A stretch of DNA of 64,000 nt from Kribbella antiqua (GCF_004345665.1 NZ_SLWR01000008.1:62001-126000); one strand, 5' to 3'; counted from the first letter of the stretch, positions 33,145-42,166 are shown. Notes: a model not told the origin generated them from the sequence alone. Numbers and translations are program-made.

Positions 33145-34665
33145 CTCCGCGGCGGACAGGCGGGCCTTGATGTCGGGCTTGAGGACTTTGCCTACCTTGG
33201 AGCGGGGGAGGTCTGGCCAGAGCAGTACTTCTTTGGGGGCCTTGACGCTGCCGATGCGTGCCTTGACGAAGGAGATCAGCTCAACGGGGTCGACCGTGGT
33301 GCCCGGCTGGGGTTGGACGACGGCCACCACCCGCTCGCCCCACTTTTCGTCCGGTTGGCCGATCACCGCGCAGTCCTGGACCGCGGCATGGGCCATCAGG
33401 GCCTGTTCGACCTCGGTGGAGTACACGTTGAAGCCGCCGGTGATGATCATGTCCTTGGCCCGGTCGACGATGTACAGGTAGTTCTCGTCGTCGAGGTAGC
33501 CGATGTCGCCGGTGTGATGCCAGCCGTACGCGGACGCCGCCGCAGTGGCCTCCGGGTTGCGGTAGTAGCCCTTCATGACCAGTGAGCCGCGTACGACGAT
33601 CTCGCCCCGCTCGCCGCGCCCCAGCAGTGAACCGTCCGCGCCCATGATCGCCGTCGTCACGAGCGGCGACGGCCGGCCCGCCGACGACAGCCGGCCCACC
33701 GCAATGTTGCCAGAGGCATCGAAATGGTCCGACGGGGGCAAGACAGAGATCATCATCGGCGCCTCGGTCTGCCCGAATAGCTGGGCCATCACCGGTCCGA
33801 TCCGGTGCAGCGCCTCCTCGAGCCGCGACACCGACATCGGCGCGGCGCCGTACCAGAAGCAACGCAGCGACGACAGATCCGTCGCATCGAGCTCCGGAGC
33901 GCCGAGCACCATGTAGATCAGCGTCGGCGGCAGGAAGGTATGCGTGACGCGACAAGTAGGGATCAACGACAGGAACAAGTGGACGTCGGGCGTCCGCATG
34001 ATGACGACCTCGCCGCCGAAGGCCAGGATCGGAAAGCACAGCACACCGGCTGCATGCGTCAACGGCGCGAGCGCGAGGTAGACGGGCCGGTCGCCGAACG
34101 GATAGCTCATCAGCGTCAGCGCCGTCATCGTCTCCAGGTTGGTGTTGCTCAGCATCACGCCCTTGGGCCGCCCCGTCGTACCACCGGTGCCGACGATCAT
34201 CGCGAGGTCGTCAGGATCGGTCAGATCGGGTGCCGGCTGGGACGCGGAACCGCAGAACGCGTCCCAGCCGTCCGGGTCGTCCAAGCAGACGAAGGTGTGC
34301 ACCTTCGGCAGCGCGTCCCGGATCCGGTCCACCAGCGGCGCGAACGCCGCCTGGTAGATCAGCACTTCACAGTCGAACTGGTCGAGCAACTCGCGGTTCT
34401 CCGCCGCCTCGTTGCGCGGGTTGATCGGGCACCAGATCGCCCCGGCCCGGCTGATCCCGAACACGCAGCTGAACGCGATCGGGTCGTTCGCCGCCAGGAT
34501 CGCCACCTTGCCACCCGGACGTACGCCGCTCGCCGCAAGGCCGGCTGCGATCCGGCCAGACAGCTGCTGGACTTCGGCGTACGTCAGAGTCTCGCCGTCG
34601 GTGGTCAGGCAAGCTGCGCCCGGATCGAGCGAGGCGCCCTTGTCGAGGTAGTCGACCAGTCGCAC
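33130..34665 (-). CDS. Acyl-CoA synthetase / AMP-forming ligase
   Basis: 511 residues. ANL motifs: VGTGGTTGRPKGVML (P-loop A3, about residues 158-172), YGAAPMS (A4-A5 region), LFGQTEAPM, GRGERGEIVVRGSLVMKGYY, then YGWHHTGDIGYLDDENYLYI (A7), VDRAKDMIITGGFNVY (A8) and the catalytic Lys in PRSKVGKVLKPD. It activates a carboxylic acid to its CoA thioester; the acid is unknown. It is third in an operon with the SDR and the saccharopine-dehydrogenase-like protein (9 bases after the latter's stop), suggesting catabolism of one compound under TetR control. Confidence 0.88.
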   Translation of the reverse strand: MRLVDYLDKGASLDPGAACLTTDGETLTYAEVQQLSGRIAAGLAASGVRPGGKVAILAANDPIAFSCVFGISRAGAIWCPINPRNEAAENRELLDQFDCEVLIYQAAFAPLVDRIRDALPKVHTFVCLDDPDGWDAFCGSASQPAPDLTDPDDLAMIVGTGGTTGRPKGVMLSNTNLETMTALTLMSYPFGDRPVYLALAPLTHAAGVLCFPILAFGGEVVIMRTPDVHLFLSLIPTCRVTHTFLPPTLIYMVLGAPELDATDLSSLRCFWYGAAPMSVSRLEEALHRIGPVMAQLFGQTEAPMMISVLPPSDHFDASGNIAVGRLSSAGRPSPLVTTAIMGADGSLLGRGERGEIVVRGSLVMKGYYRNPEATAAASAYGWHHTGDIGYLDDENYLYIVDRAKDMIITGGFNVYSTEVEQALMAHAAVQDCAVIGQPDEKWGERVVAVVQPQPGTTVDPVELISFVKARIGSVKAPKEVLLWPDLPRSKVGKVLKPDIKARLSAAESAAG

Positions 34666-34674
34666 AGCAACTCC

Positions 34675-35799
34675 TTAGTGCAGCACTGTCAGCTGTGGTT
34701 CGGACACCAGGCCGAAGCTGCGCAGTACGCCGAGCAGCTCCCGGTGGCCGAATGCCTGGCAGCCACTGGCGAAGCCGACTCGCTTCGGTGGTGTCTGCAG
34801 CAGTGAGTACGCCGCGTACGCCTGCAGCAGACCGGTCTGCTGGTAGTTGCTGTTCCCGTGGATGACGCAGTGAGCCCGGCCGAGCGGACCGGAGGCGTGG
34901 ACGGAGTCCAGTGACTTGTTCACCCGTGGGTTCTCGCGTGGCGGCATCTGGTTCATCACCTGGCGGGCTGTCTCGGTCAGGGCCGCGTTGCGATCGTCCG
35001 GAGCCATGTCCTTGGTCGCTTCCAGAGCGGCGGCGACGATCTGCGGTACGCCGTTCATCAGTGCGGCGTTGAAGACTCCACCCTGCGCCTTACAGTTGGC
35101 CACTCTGGGATCACGCTTGAACCATACCGGATGCGACGTACCACCCCAGGGCAGCGACAGCGCGAGTTCGTGTTGCCCGGGCACCACCAGCGGCACAAGG
35201 CCCTGCTCGGGAAACTCGACGTACGCGTTCTGCTCCAGGTAGTGCGCTTTCGACGTGGCTGCGTTGACCAGGATGGTTCGGGTCGACGCGATCGTCGGGC
35301 TGCCGCCCCAGAACACCGCAATGTCCAGGGTGTCCAGGCCGGGCTGCTCCAGGCAGAGCTGTGCGGCGATCTCGCCGGTGGTGTACATCTGCGCGATACC
35401 TGGAGCCAGCAGCAGACCGGCTGCGGCGAAGTCGGCGCCGTACTTCTCGTCGCAGGTGATCAGCCAGTCCTGCTCGCCAGTCGTGTCGGTGTAGTGCGCT
35501 CCGGCCGCCAGGGCCGCCTCGACCGCGGCGGGGCCGAGTTCGCTGAACGGTCCGACCGTGTTGAGCACTACTGAGGCGCCTTTGAACAGATCGGTCAGTG
35601 CGTCGACGTCGTGCTCGACACCGGCGACCTCGTAGTCGGCCGTCTCGATCCCGGCCACGTGGGAGTCCATCGACTCCTTCAGCTTGTCCTCGCTGCGGCC
35701 GGCGGCCACGAACGGGACGTGATACTGGCGGAGGTACTCACACACCAGCCGGCCGGTGTAGCCAGAGGCGCCGTACACAACAACAGGTTTGCTGGTCAT
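34675..35799 (-). CDS. Saccharopine-dehydrogenase-like NAD(P)-binding oxidoreductase
   Basis: 374 residues. An N-terminal Rossmann domain has KPVVVYGASGYTGRLVCEYL (GxxGxxG, about residues 4-23), AAGRSEDKL, and LNTVGPFSELGPAAVEAALA. It is followed by the catalytic-like region HYTDTTGEQDW typical of saccharopine-dehydrogenase-related trans-acting enoyl reductase or DUF5938-type proteins. Substrate unknown. ATG 35799 shares its A with the TGA of the upstream SDR (TGATG), so the genes are coupled. The much longer frame to 36633 is a shadow of the SDR. Confidence 0.82.
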   Translation of the reverse strand: MTSKPVVVYGASGYTGRLVCEYLRQYHVPFVAAGRSEDKLKESMDSHVAGIETADYEVAGVEHDVDALTDLFKGASVVLNTVGPFSELGPAAVEAALAAGAHYTDTTGEQDWLITCDEKYGADFAAAGLLLAPGIAQMYTTGEIAAQLCLEQPGLDTLDIAVFWGGSPTIASTRTILVNAATSKAHYLEQNAYVEFPEQGLVPLVVPGQHELALSLPWGGTSHPVWFKRDPRVANCKAQGGVFNAALMNGVPQIVAAALEATKDMAPDDRNAALTETARQVMNQMPPRENPRVNKSLDSVHASGPLGRAHCVIHGNSNYQQTGLLQAYAAYSLLQTPPKRVGFASGCQAFGHRELLGVLRSFGLVSEPQLTVLH

Positions 35800-36605
35800 C
35801 ACATCCCCATTCCGCCGTCGACGGGCAGGCCGATGCCGGTGATGAAGCGGGCCTCGTCCGACGCGAGGAAGACGACTGCGTCGGCCATGTCGGTGACTTC
35901 GCCGAGCCGGCCGGCAGGTGTCAGCCCGACCACTGCGGCGACTGCTGCCTCGGGGGACTCGAACAGGCCGAGCCGTGCGACGTCGTTCGCCAGTCCTGCG
36001 CCCATTGCCGTCGGCACCAAGCCGGGGTAGATGCAGTTGACGCGTACGCCGTACCCGAGCTTGCCGGACTCCATCGCCGCGACCCGGGTGAGCCGGTCGA
36101 CCGCGGACTTGGTCGCGGAGTAGACCGCGATGCCGGGGAAGGCGATGGTGGCGGCGACCGAGGCGACGTTGACGATCGCACCGCCCTGCCCGGCCAGCCC
36201 GCCGGGGCGCATCGTCCGCAGGCCCCACTTGAGCCCGAGCGTGGTGCCGAGCACGTTGACGTCGAGCATCTTGCGGATGTCGTCGCTGGTCACCTCGGTG
36301 AGCAGGCTGGTGATCTCCACGCCGGCGTTGTTCACCAGGATGTCCAGCCCGCCGAGGATGTCGCTCGCCGCGACGACGGCGTTCTCCCAGCTGCCCTCGT
36401 CGGTGATGTCGTGGGCGACGAAGCCGTTGCCGGCGCCGTACTCGCTGTCCAGTGCGTCGGCGACGGCCTCGCCGAGGTCCTTCTGCAGATCGCTGATCAC
36501 CACTTTGGCGCCGGCCGCCGCGAGCGCCTTCGCCATTCCTTCGCCGAGCCCCTGGGCTCCGCCGGTGACGAGTGCCTTGCGGCCGGTGAGATCGATTCCG
36601 CCCAT
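35799..36605 (-). CDS. Short-chain dehydrogenase/reductase
   Basis: 268 residues, classical SDR: TGGAQGLGEGMAKALAAAGA (cofactor loop, about residues 11-30), ILVNNAGVEI (about 92), NVASVAATIAFPG (Ser), YSATKSAVDR (Tyr-x-x-x-Lys, about 167-171), then IYPGLVPTAMG and the C-terminal GIGLPVDGGMGM. The Asp in ISDLQ suggests NAD rather than NADP. ATG 36605 has AAGGAG 8 bases upstream; the frame extension to 36692 is unsupported. First gene of the operon facing the TetR gene. Confidence 0.88.
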   Translation of the reverse strand: MGGIDLTGRKALVTGGAQGLGEGMAKALAAAGAKVVISDLQKDLGEAVADALDSEYGAGNGFVAHDITDEGSWENAVVAASDILGGLDILVNNAGVEITSLLTEVTSDDIRKMLDVNVLGTTLGLKWGLRTMRPGGLAGQGGAIVNVASVAATIAFPGIAVYSATKSAVDRLTRVAAMESGKLGYGVRVNCIYPGLVPTAMGAGLANDVARLGLFESPEAAVAAVVGLTPAGRLGEVTDMADAVVFLASDEARFITGIGLPVDGGMGM

Positions 36606-36656
36606 CTGAAGCTCCTTGCTCGAAGGGGACCACCGGAAATCACTCTGATATTTCCT

Positions 36657-36693
36657 TTGACAGTCGTCAAGACTTTGCTTGACACTTGTCAAG
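36657..36693. promoter_or_regulatory. Two palindromic TetR-type operators
   Basis: CTTGACACTTGTCAAG (36678-36693) is a perfect palindrome with a 2-base centre. TTGACAGTCGTCAAG (36657-36671) is a near copy. Their centres are 22 bp apart, two helical turns. They lie in the divergent region between the SDR operon (start 36605) and the TetR gene (start 36765). Confidence 0.7.
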
Positions 36694-36764
36694 AAATCTC
36701 CTCGCCACGGATGCGCCTGATCCGTGGCGAGGTACTCTGACGCGAACGAACCGGCGAGAGTGGG

Positions 36765-37412
36765 GTGGTGCGCGTGAGCTCAGCGAGCGCGGCGGAGCCG
36801 AGCCGGCCAGCCCGGGTCTCCGGGATCGACAAGATTGAGCGCCGCCGGGTCGCGCTGGCCGAGTCGGCGCTGAAGACGCTCGGCGAGCTGGGGTACGCGC
36901 GGACCAGCCTGCGCGAGATCGCGAACAACTCCGAGTTCACGCACGGCGTCGTGCACTACTACTTCCGCGACAAGGTCGACCTGATCAGCTACTGCGTGCG
37001 CTACTACAAGACGAAGTGCGCGCAGCGGTACGACGAAGTCGTGGAGACGGCCGGGTCCGCGGAAGAGCTGGCGGCCGGCTTCCTGAGCAAGATGGCACAG
37101 ACGCTGGTCGAGGAAACCCCGATGCACCGGCTCTGGTACGACCTGCGCGCCCAGAGCATGTTCGAGGAGCAGCTACGGCCAGACGTCGCCGCGATCGACC
37201 AGCTGCTGGAGGAGATGATCTGGCGCATCCTCACCCGGTACGCCGACCTCTCCGGCACCGAACCGGCCGTCGACGCCCCCACCGCCTACGCCCTGGTCGA
37301 CGGCCTCTTCGAACAGGCTGTCGTCAACTACGCCGCCGACCCTGCGGGGGCGCGGGACCTGCTGACTGGCAGGGTCGAGCAGGTCCTGCCGAAACTCGTC
37401 TATTCAGCCTGA
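36765..37412 (+). CDS. TetR-family regulator, likely repressor of the SDR operon
   Basis: 215 residues. HTH at about residues 27-75 (RRRVALAESALKTLGELGYA, then SLREIANNSEFTHGVVHYYFRDK). The remainder is helical. GTG codons at 36765, 36768 and 36774 are all possible starts; GAGAGTGGGG upstream favours 36774 or 36768. It is divergent from the oxidoreductase operon, with two matching palindromes between, the usual arrangement for local repression. The last 13 bases overlap the convergent lipoprotein gene. Confidence 0.87.
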   Translation: MVRVSSASAAEPSRPARVSGIDKIERRRVALAESALKTLGELGYARTSLREIANNSEFTHGVVHYYFRDKVDLISYCVRYYKTKCAQRYDEVVETAGSAEELAAGFLSKMAQTLVEETPMHRLWYDLRAQSMFEEQLRPDVAAIDQLLEEMIWRILTRYADLSGTEPAVDAPTAYALVDGLFEQAVVNYAADPAGARDLLTGRVEQVLPKLVYSA

Positions 37413-37954
37413 CAGTTCGTCTTGCAGAGCTTGTCGGTCAGCGTCAGGTGTACGCCGGGCTCGTCGGTGTCCACCTCGACGATGTAGTCCACCAGCCAGT
37501 CACCGGCGGTCAGCTGGGCCGAGGCCGTGCTCTTCTGCTTGCCGAACCAGTCCGTGATCTGCTGGCGCTCGTTGATGTGTGCGATCTCCAGTGCCTGCGG
37601 CAGGACCTTGGCGATCGCGGCCGACGCCTTCTCCGCCGGGCCGGCGGAGTGCAGCGACACCACTGGTGGCCGTGGGTGGTTTCCGGTCAGTACCCAGACC
37701 GATGCGGCTCCCGCCGTACAGGTGGCGTAGGTGACGTCGGTGCTGCACTTGTAGCCGGCGTTGGTGAGGCCGGTGACCACTTGGGCCGCGTTGATGGTCG
37801 GCAACACCGCGGGAGTCGTCGTCGGAGTGCTGCTTGCCTCGGGCGTGCCGGCGTCGGAGCCGTCCGAGCCGTTGGAGCTGTTCGGGCCGTTGGAGCTGTT
37901 CGAGCAGGCAGTGAGGAGAAGCAGGGTAGCCAGGGCGGTGGCGACGCGCTTCAG
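37400..37954 (-). CDS. Small lipoprotein, probable CTG start overlapping the deoD stop
   Basis: 184 residues if started at CTG 37954: LKRVATALATLLLLTAC is a textbook lipoprotein signal with an LTAC lipobox (Cys 17). A Ser/Asn/Gly/Thr linker follows (about 18-45), then a compact domain of about 135 residues with four Cys (YKCSTDVTYATC; LCKTNC at the end). I do not recognise the domain. No ATG, GTG or TTG lies in frame at the signal peptide. CTG at 37954-37952 overlaps the deoD TGA (CTGA) with GAGGTG just upstream, so it is the likely start. Attached to the outer membrane face; function unknown. Confidence 0.7.
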   Translation of the reverse strand: MKRVATALATLLLLTACSNSSNGPNSSNGSDGSDAGTPEASSTPTTTPAVLPTINAAQVVTGLTNAGYKCSTDVTYATCTAGAASVWVLTGNHPRPPVVSLHSAGPAEKASAAIAKVLPQALEIAHINERQQITDWFGKQKSTASAQLTAGDWLVDYIVEVDTDEPGVHLTLTDKLCKTNCQAE

Positions 37955-38664
37955 ACCGGCACCTCGATCGCCGCATCGAGAGCGATGGTGATCATCTCGG
38001 AGAACGTCGTCTGCCGTTCCTCCGCGGACGTCACCTCGTGGGTGATCAGGTGGTCCGACACCGTCATGATGCCGAGCGCCCGGCGCCCGAACTTCGCCGC
38101 CAGCGTGTAGAGCGCGGCCGCCTCCATCTCGACGCCCAGTACGCCGTACTCCGCCGTACGCGAGACCAGGTCCGGCCGGTCGTTGTAGAACAGGTCGCCG
38201 GAGAACACCTGGCCGACGTGCACGTTCAGCCCGGCCGCCTCGGCAGCGTCCACAGTGGACCGGAGCAGCTGGTAGTCGGCCGTCGGCGCGTACTCGATGC
38301 CGTGGAAGCGCAGCCGGTTCATCTGCGAGTCGGTGCTCGCGGACATCGCCACGATGACGTCGCGGACCCGGACCGACTCGGTCAGCGCTCCGCACGTACC
38401 GACCCGGATCAGCGTCTGTACGTCGTACTCCGTGAACAGCTCGTGCGCGTAGATGGACGCCGACGGCTGGCCCATGCCGGAGCCCTGCACGGAGATCCGC
38501 TCACCCTTGTAGGTGCCGGTGAACCCGAACATGTTCCGGATCTCGGTGTAGCAGATCACGTCGTCCAGGTAGGTCTCCGCGATCCACTTGGCCCGCAGCG
38601 GGTCGCCGGGAAACAGGACGCGCGGTGCGATCTGCCCCTTCTCGGCGGCGATGTGAATACTCAT
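37951..38664 (-). CDS. deoD: DeoD-type purine nucleoside phosphorylase
   Basis: 237 residues, full length. VLFPGDPLRAKWIAETYLDD (phosphate loop), GSGMGQPSASIYAHEL, RVGTCGAL, then VEMEAAALYTLAAKFG (ribose-binding Glu-Met-Glu, about residues 179-181) and MTVSDHLITHE (catalytic Asp about 204). It splits purine (deoxy)nucleosides with phosphate for salvage. It overlaps the lipoprotein gene by 4 bases. It is divergent from nudC, 63 bases apart. Confidence 0.93.
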   Translation of the reverse strand: MSIHIAAEKGQIAPRVLFPGDPLRAKWIAETYLDDVICYTEIRNMFGFTGTYKGERISVQGSGMGQPSASIYAHELFTEYDVQTLIRVGTCGALTESVRVRDVIVAMSASTDSQMNRLRFHGIEYAPTADYQLLRSTVDAAEAAGLNVHVGQVFSGDLFYNDRPDLVSRTAEYGVLGVEMEAAALYTLAAKFGRRALGIMTVSDHLITHEVTSAEERQTTFSEMITIALDAAIEVPV

Positions 38665-38715
38665 GCGGGGATGCTCTCACGGTCTCGGCGCAGCGCCTGG
38701 CTCACGGTGCCGGGA

Positions 38716-38730
38716 TATGTTGAGGAGGTG
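38716..38730 (+). promoter_or_regulatory. Putative leaderless promoter -10 of nudC
   Basis: TATGTT (38716-38721) fits TANNNT and ends 6 bases before GTG 38728. The AGGAGG at 38723-38728 overlaps the start codon and cannot serve that start. Confidence 0.5.
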
Positions 38731-39651
38731 GCCTACTCCATCGCTTCTGGTTCCCTAGCCCTGTCCCGGTCCGTACTGGACCGCGCTGCCGATCGGAGGC
38801 GCGACGAGGAGTGGCTGGAGAAGGCCTGGCACGCGCCGGACACGCAGGTGGCGGTGGTGGCCCAGGACAAACTGGTGGTGACCGCTGACCGGACCGCTCT
38901 GAAGCTGGTGCCGTCTTCTGAGGCGCCCGAAGGTACGCGCGTCTTTCTGGGGATCGATCGGGAGTCAGGAGCCGGTCAGACCGCTGAGGGCCGGGCGGTG
39001 TTCGCCGTACTGGTCGATGGGGAGCCAGACGAGTCGTACGCCGGGCTGCGTGAGATCGGCGCCGTACTGAACGACCGTGAGGCCGGTATCGCAGTCCACG
39101 TGGTCGGTCTGTCCAACTGGCATGGCGTGCATACGCACTGCGCCAACTGTGGTGAGCACACCGAGGTAGTCGAGGCAGGGCATGTGCGGGACTGTCCTGC
39201 GTGTGGCGCGAAGCACTTCCCGCGCAGCGACCCGGCGATCATTGTGCTGGTCACCGACGACCAGGACCGCGCACTACTCGGCCGCAACGAGGCGTGGCCT
39301 GAGGGCCGGTACTCGACCCTGGCCGGCTTCGTGGAGCCGGGTGAGTCGCTGGAGGCCGCCGTACGACGTGAGGTGCTTGAAGAGACCGGTGTGATCGTGG
39401 GGCCCGAGATCGAGTACGCCGGTAGTCAGCCGTGGCCGCTACCGTCCAGCCTGATGCTCGGCTTCTACGCGAAGGCGGTGGGCTTCGAGATCGAGGTCGA
39501 CGCCGACGAGATCGCAGAGGCCCGCTGGTTCACCAGGGAGGACCTCCGTGCCCTGGTCGAAGCCGGCACGATGGCCCTCCCCGGCAACATCTCCATCTCC
39601 CGCCGTCTGATCGAGGGCTGGTACGGCGAGGAGCTCACCGGCAGCTGGTGA
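38728..39651 (+). CDS. nudC: NudC-type NADH/NAD-capped RNA pyrophosphatase
   Basis: 307 residues. Zinc ribbon CANC (about residue 135) and CPAC (about 154). Nudix box GFVEPGESLEAAVRREVLEE (about 198-217, followed by TGV). NADH-pyrophosphatase signature SQPWPLPSSLM (about 232-242). It hydrolyses NAD(H) and removes NAD caps from RNA. The frame is open far upstream, but GTG 38728 marks the start of family similarity. The same order nudC-mycoredoxin-uvrD2 is recalled in M. tuberculosis (Rv3199c-Rv3198A-Rv3198c), where mycoredoxin is likewise on its own. Confidence 0.92.
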   Translation: MAYSIASGSLALSRSVLDRAADRRRDEEWLEKAWHAPDTQVAVVAQDKLVVTADRTALKLVPSSEAPEGTRVFLGIDRESGAGQTAEGRAVFAVLVDGEPDESYAGLREIGAVLNDREAGIAVHVVGLSNWHGVHTHCANCGEHTEVVEAGHVRDCPACGAKHFPRSDPAIIVLVTDDQDRALLGRNEAWPEGRYSTLAGFVEPGESLEAAVRREVLEETGVIVGPEIEYAGSQPWPLPSSLMLGFYAKAVGFEIEVDADEIAEARWFTREDLRALVEAGTMALPGNISISRRLIEGWYGEELTGSW

Positions 39652-39715
39652 TCACCAGCCGGCATCCGAGAGTCCATAACTCGGGCGCTAGGGATCAAGC
39701 GGCCGCGCGCGCAGG

Positions 39716-39955
39716 TCAGGCGGCGAGCTTCTCGGCGACCTGGGCGAGGGAGGGGTTGGTCATCGCGGTGCCGTCGGGGAAGACGACGGTCGGGACCGTC
39801 TGGTTGCCGTTGTTGATTTTCTCGACCAGCGCCGCGGCGTCCGGGACCTGCTCGATGTCGACCTCGGTGAACTCGATCCCGGCTCGCTTCAGCTGCCCCT
39901 TCAACCGGTGGCAGTAGCCGCACCAGGGGGTCGAGTACATCGTGAATGCCGCCAT
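39716..39955 (-). CDS. mrx1: Mycoredoxin-1-type glutaredoxin
   Basis: 79 residues: MYSTPWCGYCHRLKGQLKRA with the CGYC dithiol (Cys 12 and Cys 15), FTEVDIE, NQTVPTVVFPDGTAMTNPS (cis-Pro TVP loop). This is the mycoredoxin pattern, which reduces mycothiol mixed disulfides, implying that the cell uses mycothiol. ATG 39955 with AAGGAG 9 bases upstream. It lies between nudC and uvrD2, divergent from uvrD2. Confidence 0.9.
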   Translation of the reverse strand: MAAFTMYSTPWCGYCHRLKGQLKRAGIEFTEVDIEQVPDAAALVEKINNGNQTVPTVVFPDGTAMTNPSLAQVAEKLAA

Positions 39956-40054
39956 CAACTGGCTCCTTCTGCTCCGGCGCGGTTTCTGTCCGGCCGTCCG
40001 TCTAGGGTTGCTCTCGTCGTATCCGAACGATGCCGCAGGTGGTGCGCTTCCCAA

Positions 40055-42166
40055 ATGTCCCCGTCCGTGAGCGATCTCACACGATCCGCATCCGCGGATA
40101 GCCTCTTGGAGGCGCTCGACCCTGAGCAGCGGGCGGTGGCGACGACGCTGCACGGGCCGGTGGTCGTGATGGCCGGCGCGGGGACGGGCAAGACGCGTGC
40201 GATCACCCACCGGATCGCGTACGGCGTCCGGACTGGGACCTTCGACCCACTGCGCGTACTCGCGGTCACGTTCACCCAGCGTGCCGCGGGGGAGATGCGC
40301 GGCCGGCTCGCGCAGCTCGGGGTCGAGGGCGTCCAGGCGAGGACGTTCCACTCGGCGGCGCTGCGGCAGGCGAAGTGGTTCTGGCCCAAGGTGTACGGCG
40401 GGGAGCTGCCACCGATCGCGGATCGCAAGTTCCCGCTGCTCACCGAAGCGGCGTCGCGCTGCCGGGTCCGGGTGGACACGCCTGCGCTGCGCGACCTCGC
40501 CGGTGAGGTCGAGTGGGCCAAGGTGAGCAACGTCCGGCCGGACGATTACGCCCGGCTGGCCCCTCGCTCGGGCCGCACGCTGGCGGCTTTCGACCCGGCC
40601 ACCATCGCCCGGATCTTCGCGGCGTACGAAGACGTGAAGCTGGAGCGCGGCCGGATCGACCTGGAGGACGTGCTGCTCTGCGCGGTCGCGCTGCTCGCGG
40701 AGGACGAGCGGGTGGCGGCGGAGATCCGCCGGCAGTACCGGACGTTCGTCGTCGACGAGTACCAGGACGTCAGCCCGTTGCAGCAGAGCCTGCTCGACCT
40801 GTGGCTCGGCGGCCGCGAGGACGTGTGCGTGGTCGGGGACCCGGCGCAGACCATCTATTCGTGGGCCGGCGCCGACCCGGAGAACCTGGTGCGCTTCGCC
40901 TCCCGGCATCCGTCGGCCTCGGTCATCAAGCTGGTCCGTGACTACCGGTCGACGCCGCAGATCGTGGACGTCGCCAACAAGATCCTCGACGCGGCCGGTC
41001 CGTCCGGGCTGCCGGGGCGCGTGACACTGCGGTCGCAGCGAGAGGCCGGTCCGGCGCCGACCTACCGGGAGTACTCCGATGAGGTCGCCGAAGCCGATGC
41101 GGTGGCCCGGGCCATCTCGCGGCTCCGCGATGACGGGACGGCGTTGCGCGATATCGCCGTACTGTTCCGGACCAATGCGCAGTCGGAGAACTTCGAGCAG
41201 GCGCTGGCCGAGCGGAAGATCCCGACGGTGCTGAAGGGCGCCGAGCGGTTCTTCGAGCGGGCCGAGATCCGGCAGGCCGCCGTACTGCTGCGTGGTCAGG
41301 CGAAGGCCGGTGACGTGTCCGACGATCTGGTCTCTACGGTGACCGGAGTGCTGGGCGGAGCCGGGTGGACGCCGGAGCCGCCGACCGGGACCGGCGCCGT
41401 ACGGGATCGGTGGGAGTCGCTGAGCGCGCTGGTGACGATGACCTCCGACTTCGCTGCTGCTCATCCATCGGCCGGGCTGGTCGATTTGATGGCGGAGCTG
41501 GATCGGCGGGCGTCGATTCAGCATGCGCCGCTGGCGGAGGGCGTCACGCTGGCGACGCTGCACGCGGCCAAGGGGCTGGAGTGGGACTGTGTCTTCATTG
41601 TGGGGGCGCACGAGGGGACGCTGCCGATCAGCTACGCCCAGACGCCGGCGCAGGTGGAGGAGGAGCGGCGGCTGTTCTATGTCGGCGTGACGCGGGCAAA
41701 AGAGCAACTGTTTGTTAGCTGGTCGATGTCGCGCTCGCCGGGTGGCCGCGGGACGCGTGGGCCGACCCGGTTCCTGGATCCGATCGGTGTCCGTACGTCG
41801 CGCACCTCGTCAACTGAGTGGGAGCGGCCGCCCGCGGAGGCGCGCGCGCCCCGGTCTGGCAAGCCCATCCCCAAGTGCCGGGTCTGCGGCCGCGGCCTGC
41901 TCGACCCCGGCGCCCGCAAACTCGGCCGCTGCGAGGACTGCCCGTCCTCCATCGACCAGGACCTGTACGACGCTCTGATCGCCTGGCGCACCGAACAAGC
42001 TTCGGCTGAGCGCATGCCGGCGTTCGTCATCCTCACCGACGCCACCCTGACCGCGATCGCTGAGACCCGGCCGACCGACGAGCAGGCGCTGCGCCGGATC
42101 CCGGGGATCGGCCACGCCAAGCTGACCAAGTACGGCGAGCTCATCCTCAACCTCTGCACCCGCTGA
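40055..42166 (+). CDS. uvrD2: UvrD2: superfamily I DNA helicase with tetracysteine and HRDC domains
   Basis: 703 residues. Motifs: LDPEQRAVATTLHGPVVVMA, GAGTGKTRA (Walker A, about residues 42-50), VTFTQRAAGEMR (Ia), VVDEYQDVSP (II), GDPAQTIYSWAGAD (III), TLHAAKGLEWD (V), FYVGVTRAKEQL (VI). The linker carries CRVC and CEDC, the four cysteines of actinobacterial UvrD2. The C-terminal HRDC domain (about 630-703) has LRRIPGIGHAKLTKYGE. It is a 3'-5' DNA helicase; UvrD2 is reported essential in mycobacteria. ATG 40055 is chosen; GTG 40064 is possible. Confidence 0.93.
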   Translation: MSPSVSDLTRSASADSLLEALDPEQRAVATTLHGPVVVMAGAGTGKTRAITHRIAYGVRTGTFDPLRVLAVTFTQRAAGEMRGRLAQLGVEGVQARTFHSAALRQAKWFWPKVYGGELPPIADRKFPLLTEAASRCRVRVDTPALRDLAGEVEWAKVSNVRPDDYARLAPRSGRTLAAFDPATIARIFAAYEDVKLERGRIDLEDVLLCAVALLAEDERVAAEIRRQYRTFVVDEYQDVSPLQQSLLDLWLGGREDVCVVGDPAQTIYSWAGADPENLVRFASRHPSASVIKLVRDYRSTPQIVDVANKILDAAGPSGLPGRVTLRSQREAGPAPTYREYSDEVAEADAVARAISRLRDDGTALRDIAVLFRTNAQSENFEQALAERKIPTVLKGAERFFERAEIRQAAVLLRGQAKAGDVSDDLVSTVTGVLGGAGWTPEPPTGTGAVRDRWESLSALVTMTSDFAAAHPSAGLVDLMAELDRRASIQHAPLAEGVTLATLHAAKGLEWDCVFIVGAHEGTLPISYAQTPAQVEEERRLFYVGVTRAKEQLFVSWSMSRSPGGRGTRGPTRFLDPIGVRTSRTSSTEWERPPAEARAPRSGKPIPKCRVCGRGLLDPGARKLGRCEDCPSSIDQDLYDALIAWRTEQASAERMPAFVILTDATLTAIAETRPTDEQALRRIPGIGHAKLTKYGELILNLCTR

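Noticed and set aside
34675..36633. 652-codon frame suggesting a fusion
   Set aside because: The first 278 codons are an out-of-frame shadow of the SDR. The real gene starts at 35799 with a TGATG overlap.
38038..38727. Long upstream extension of nudC
   Set aside because: It is antisense to deoD and unlike NudC; the leaderless GTG 38728 matches the family start.
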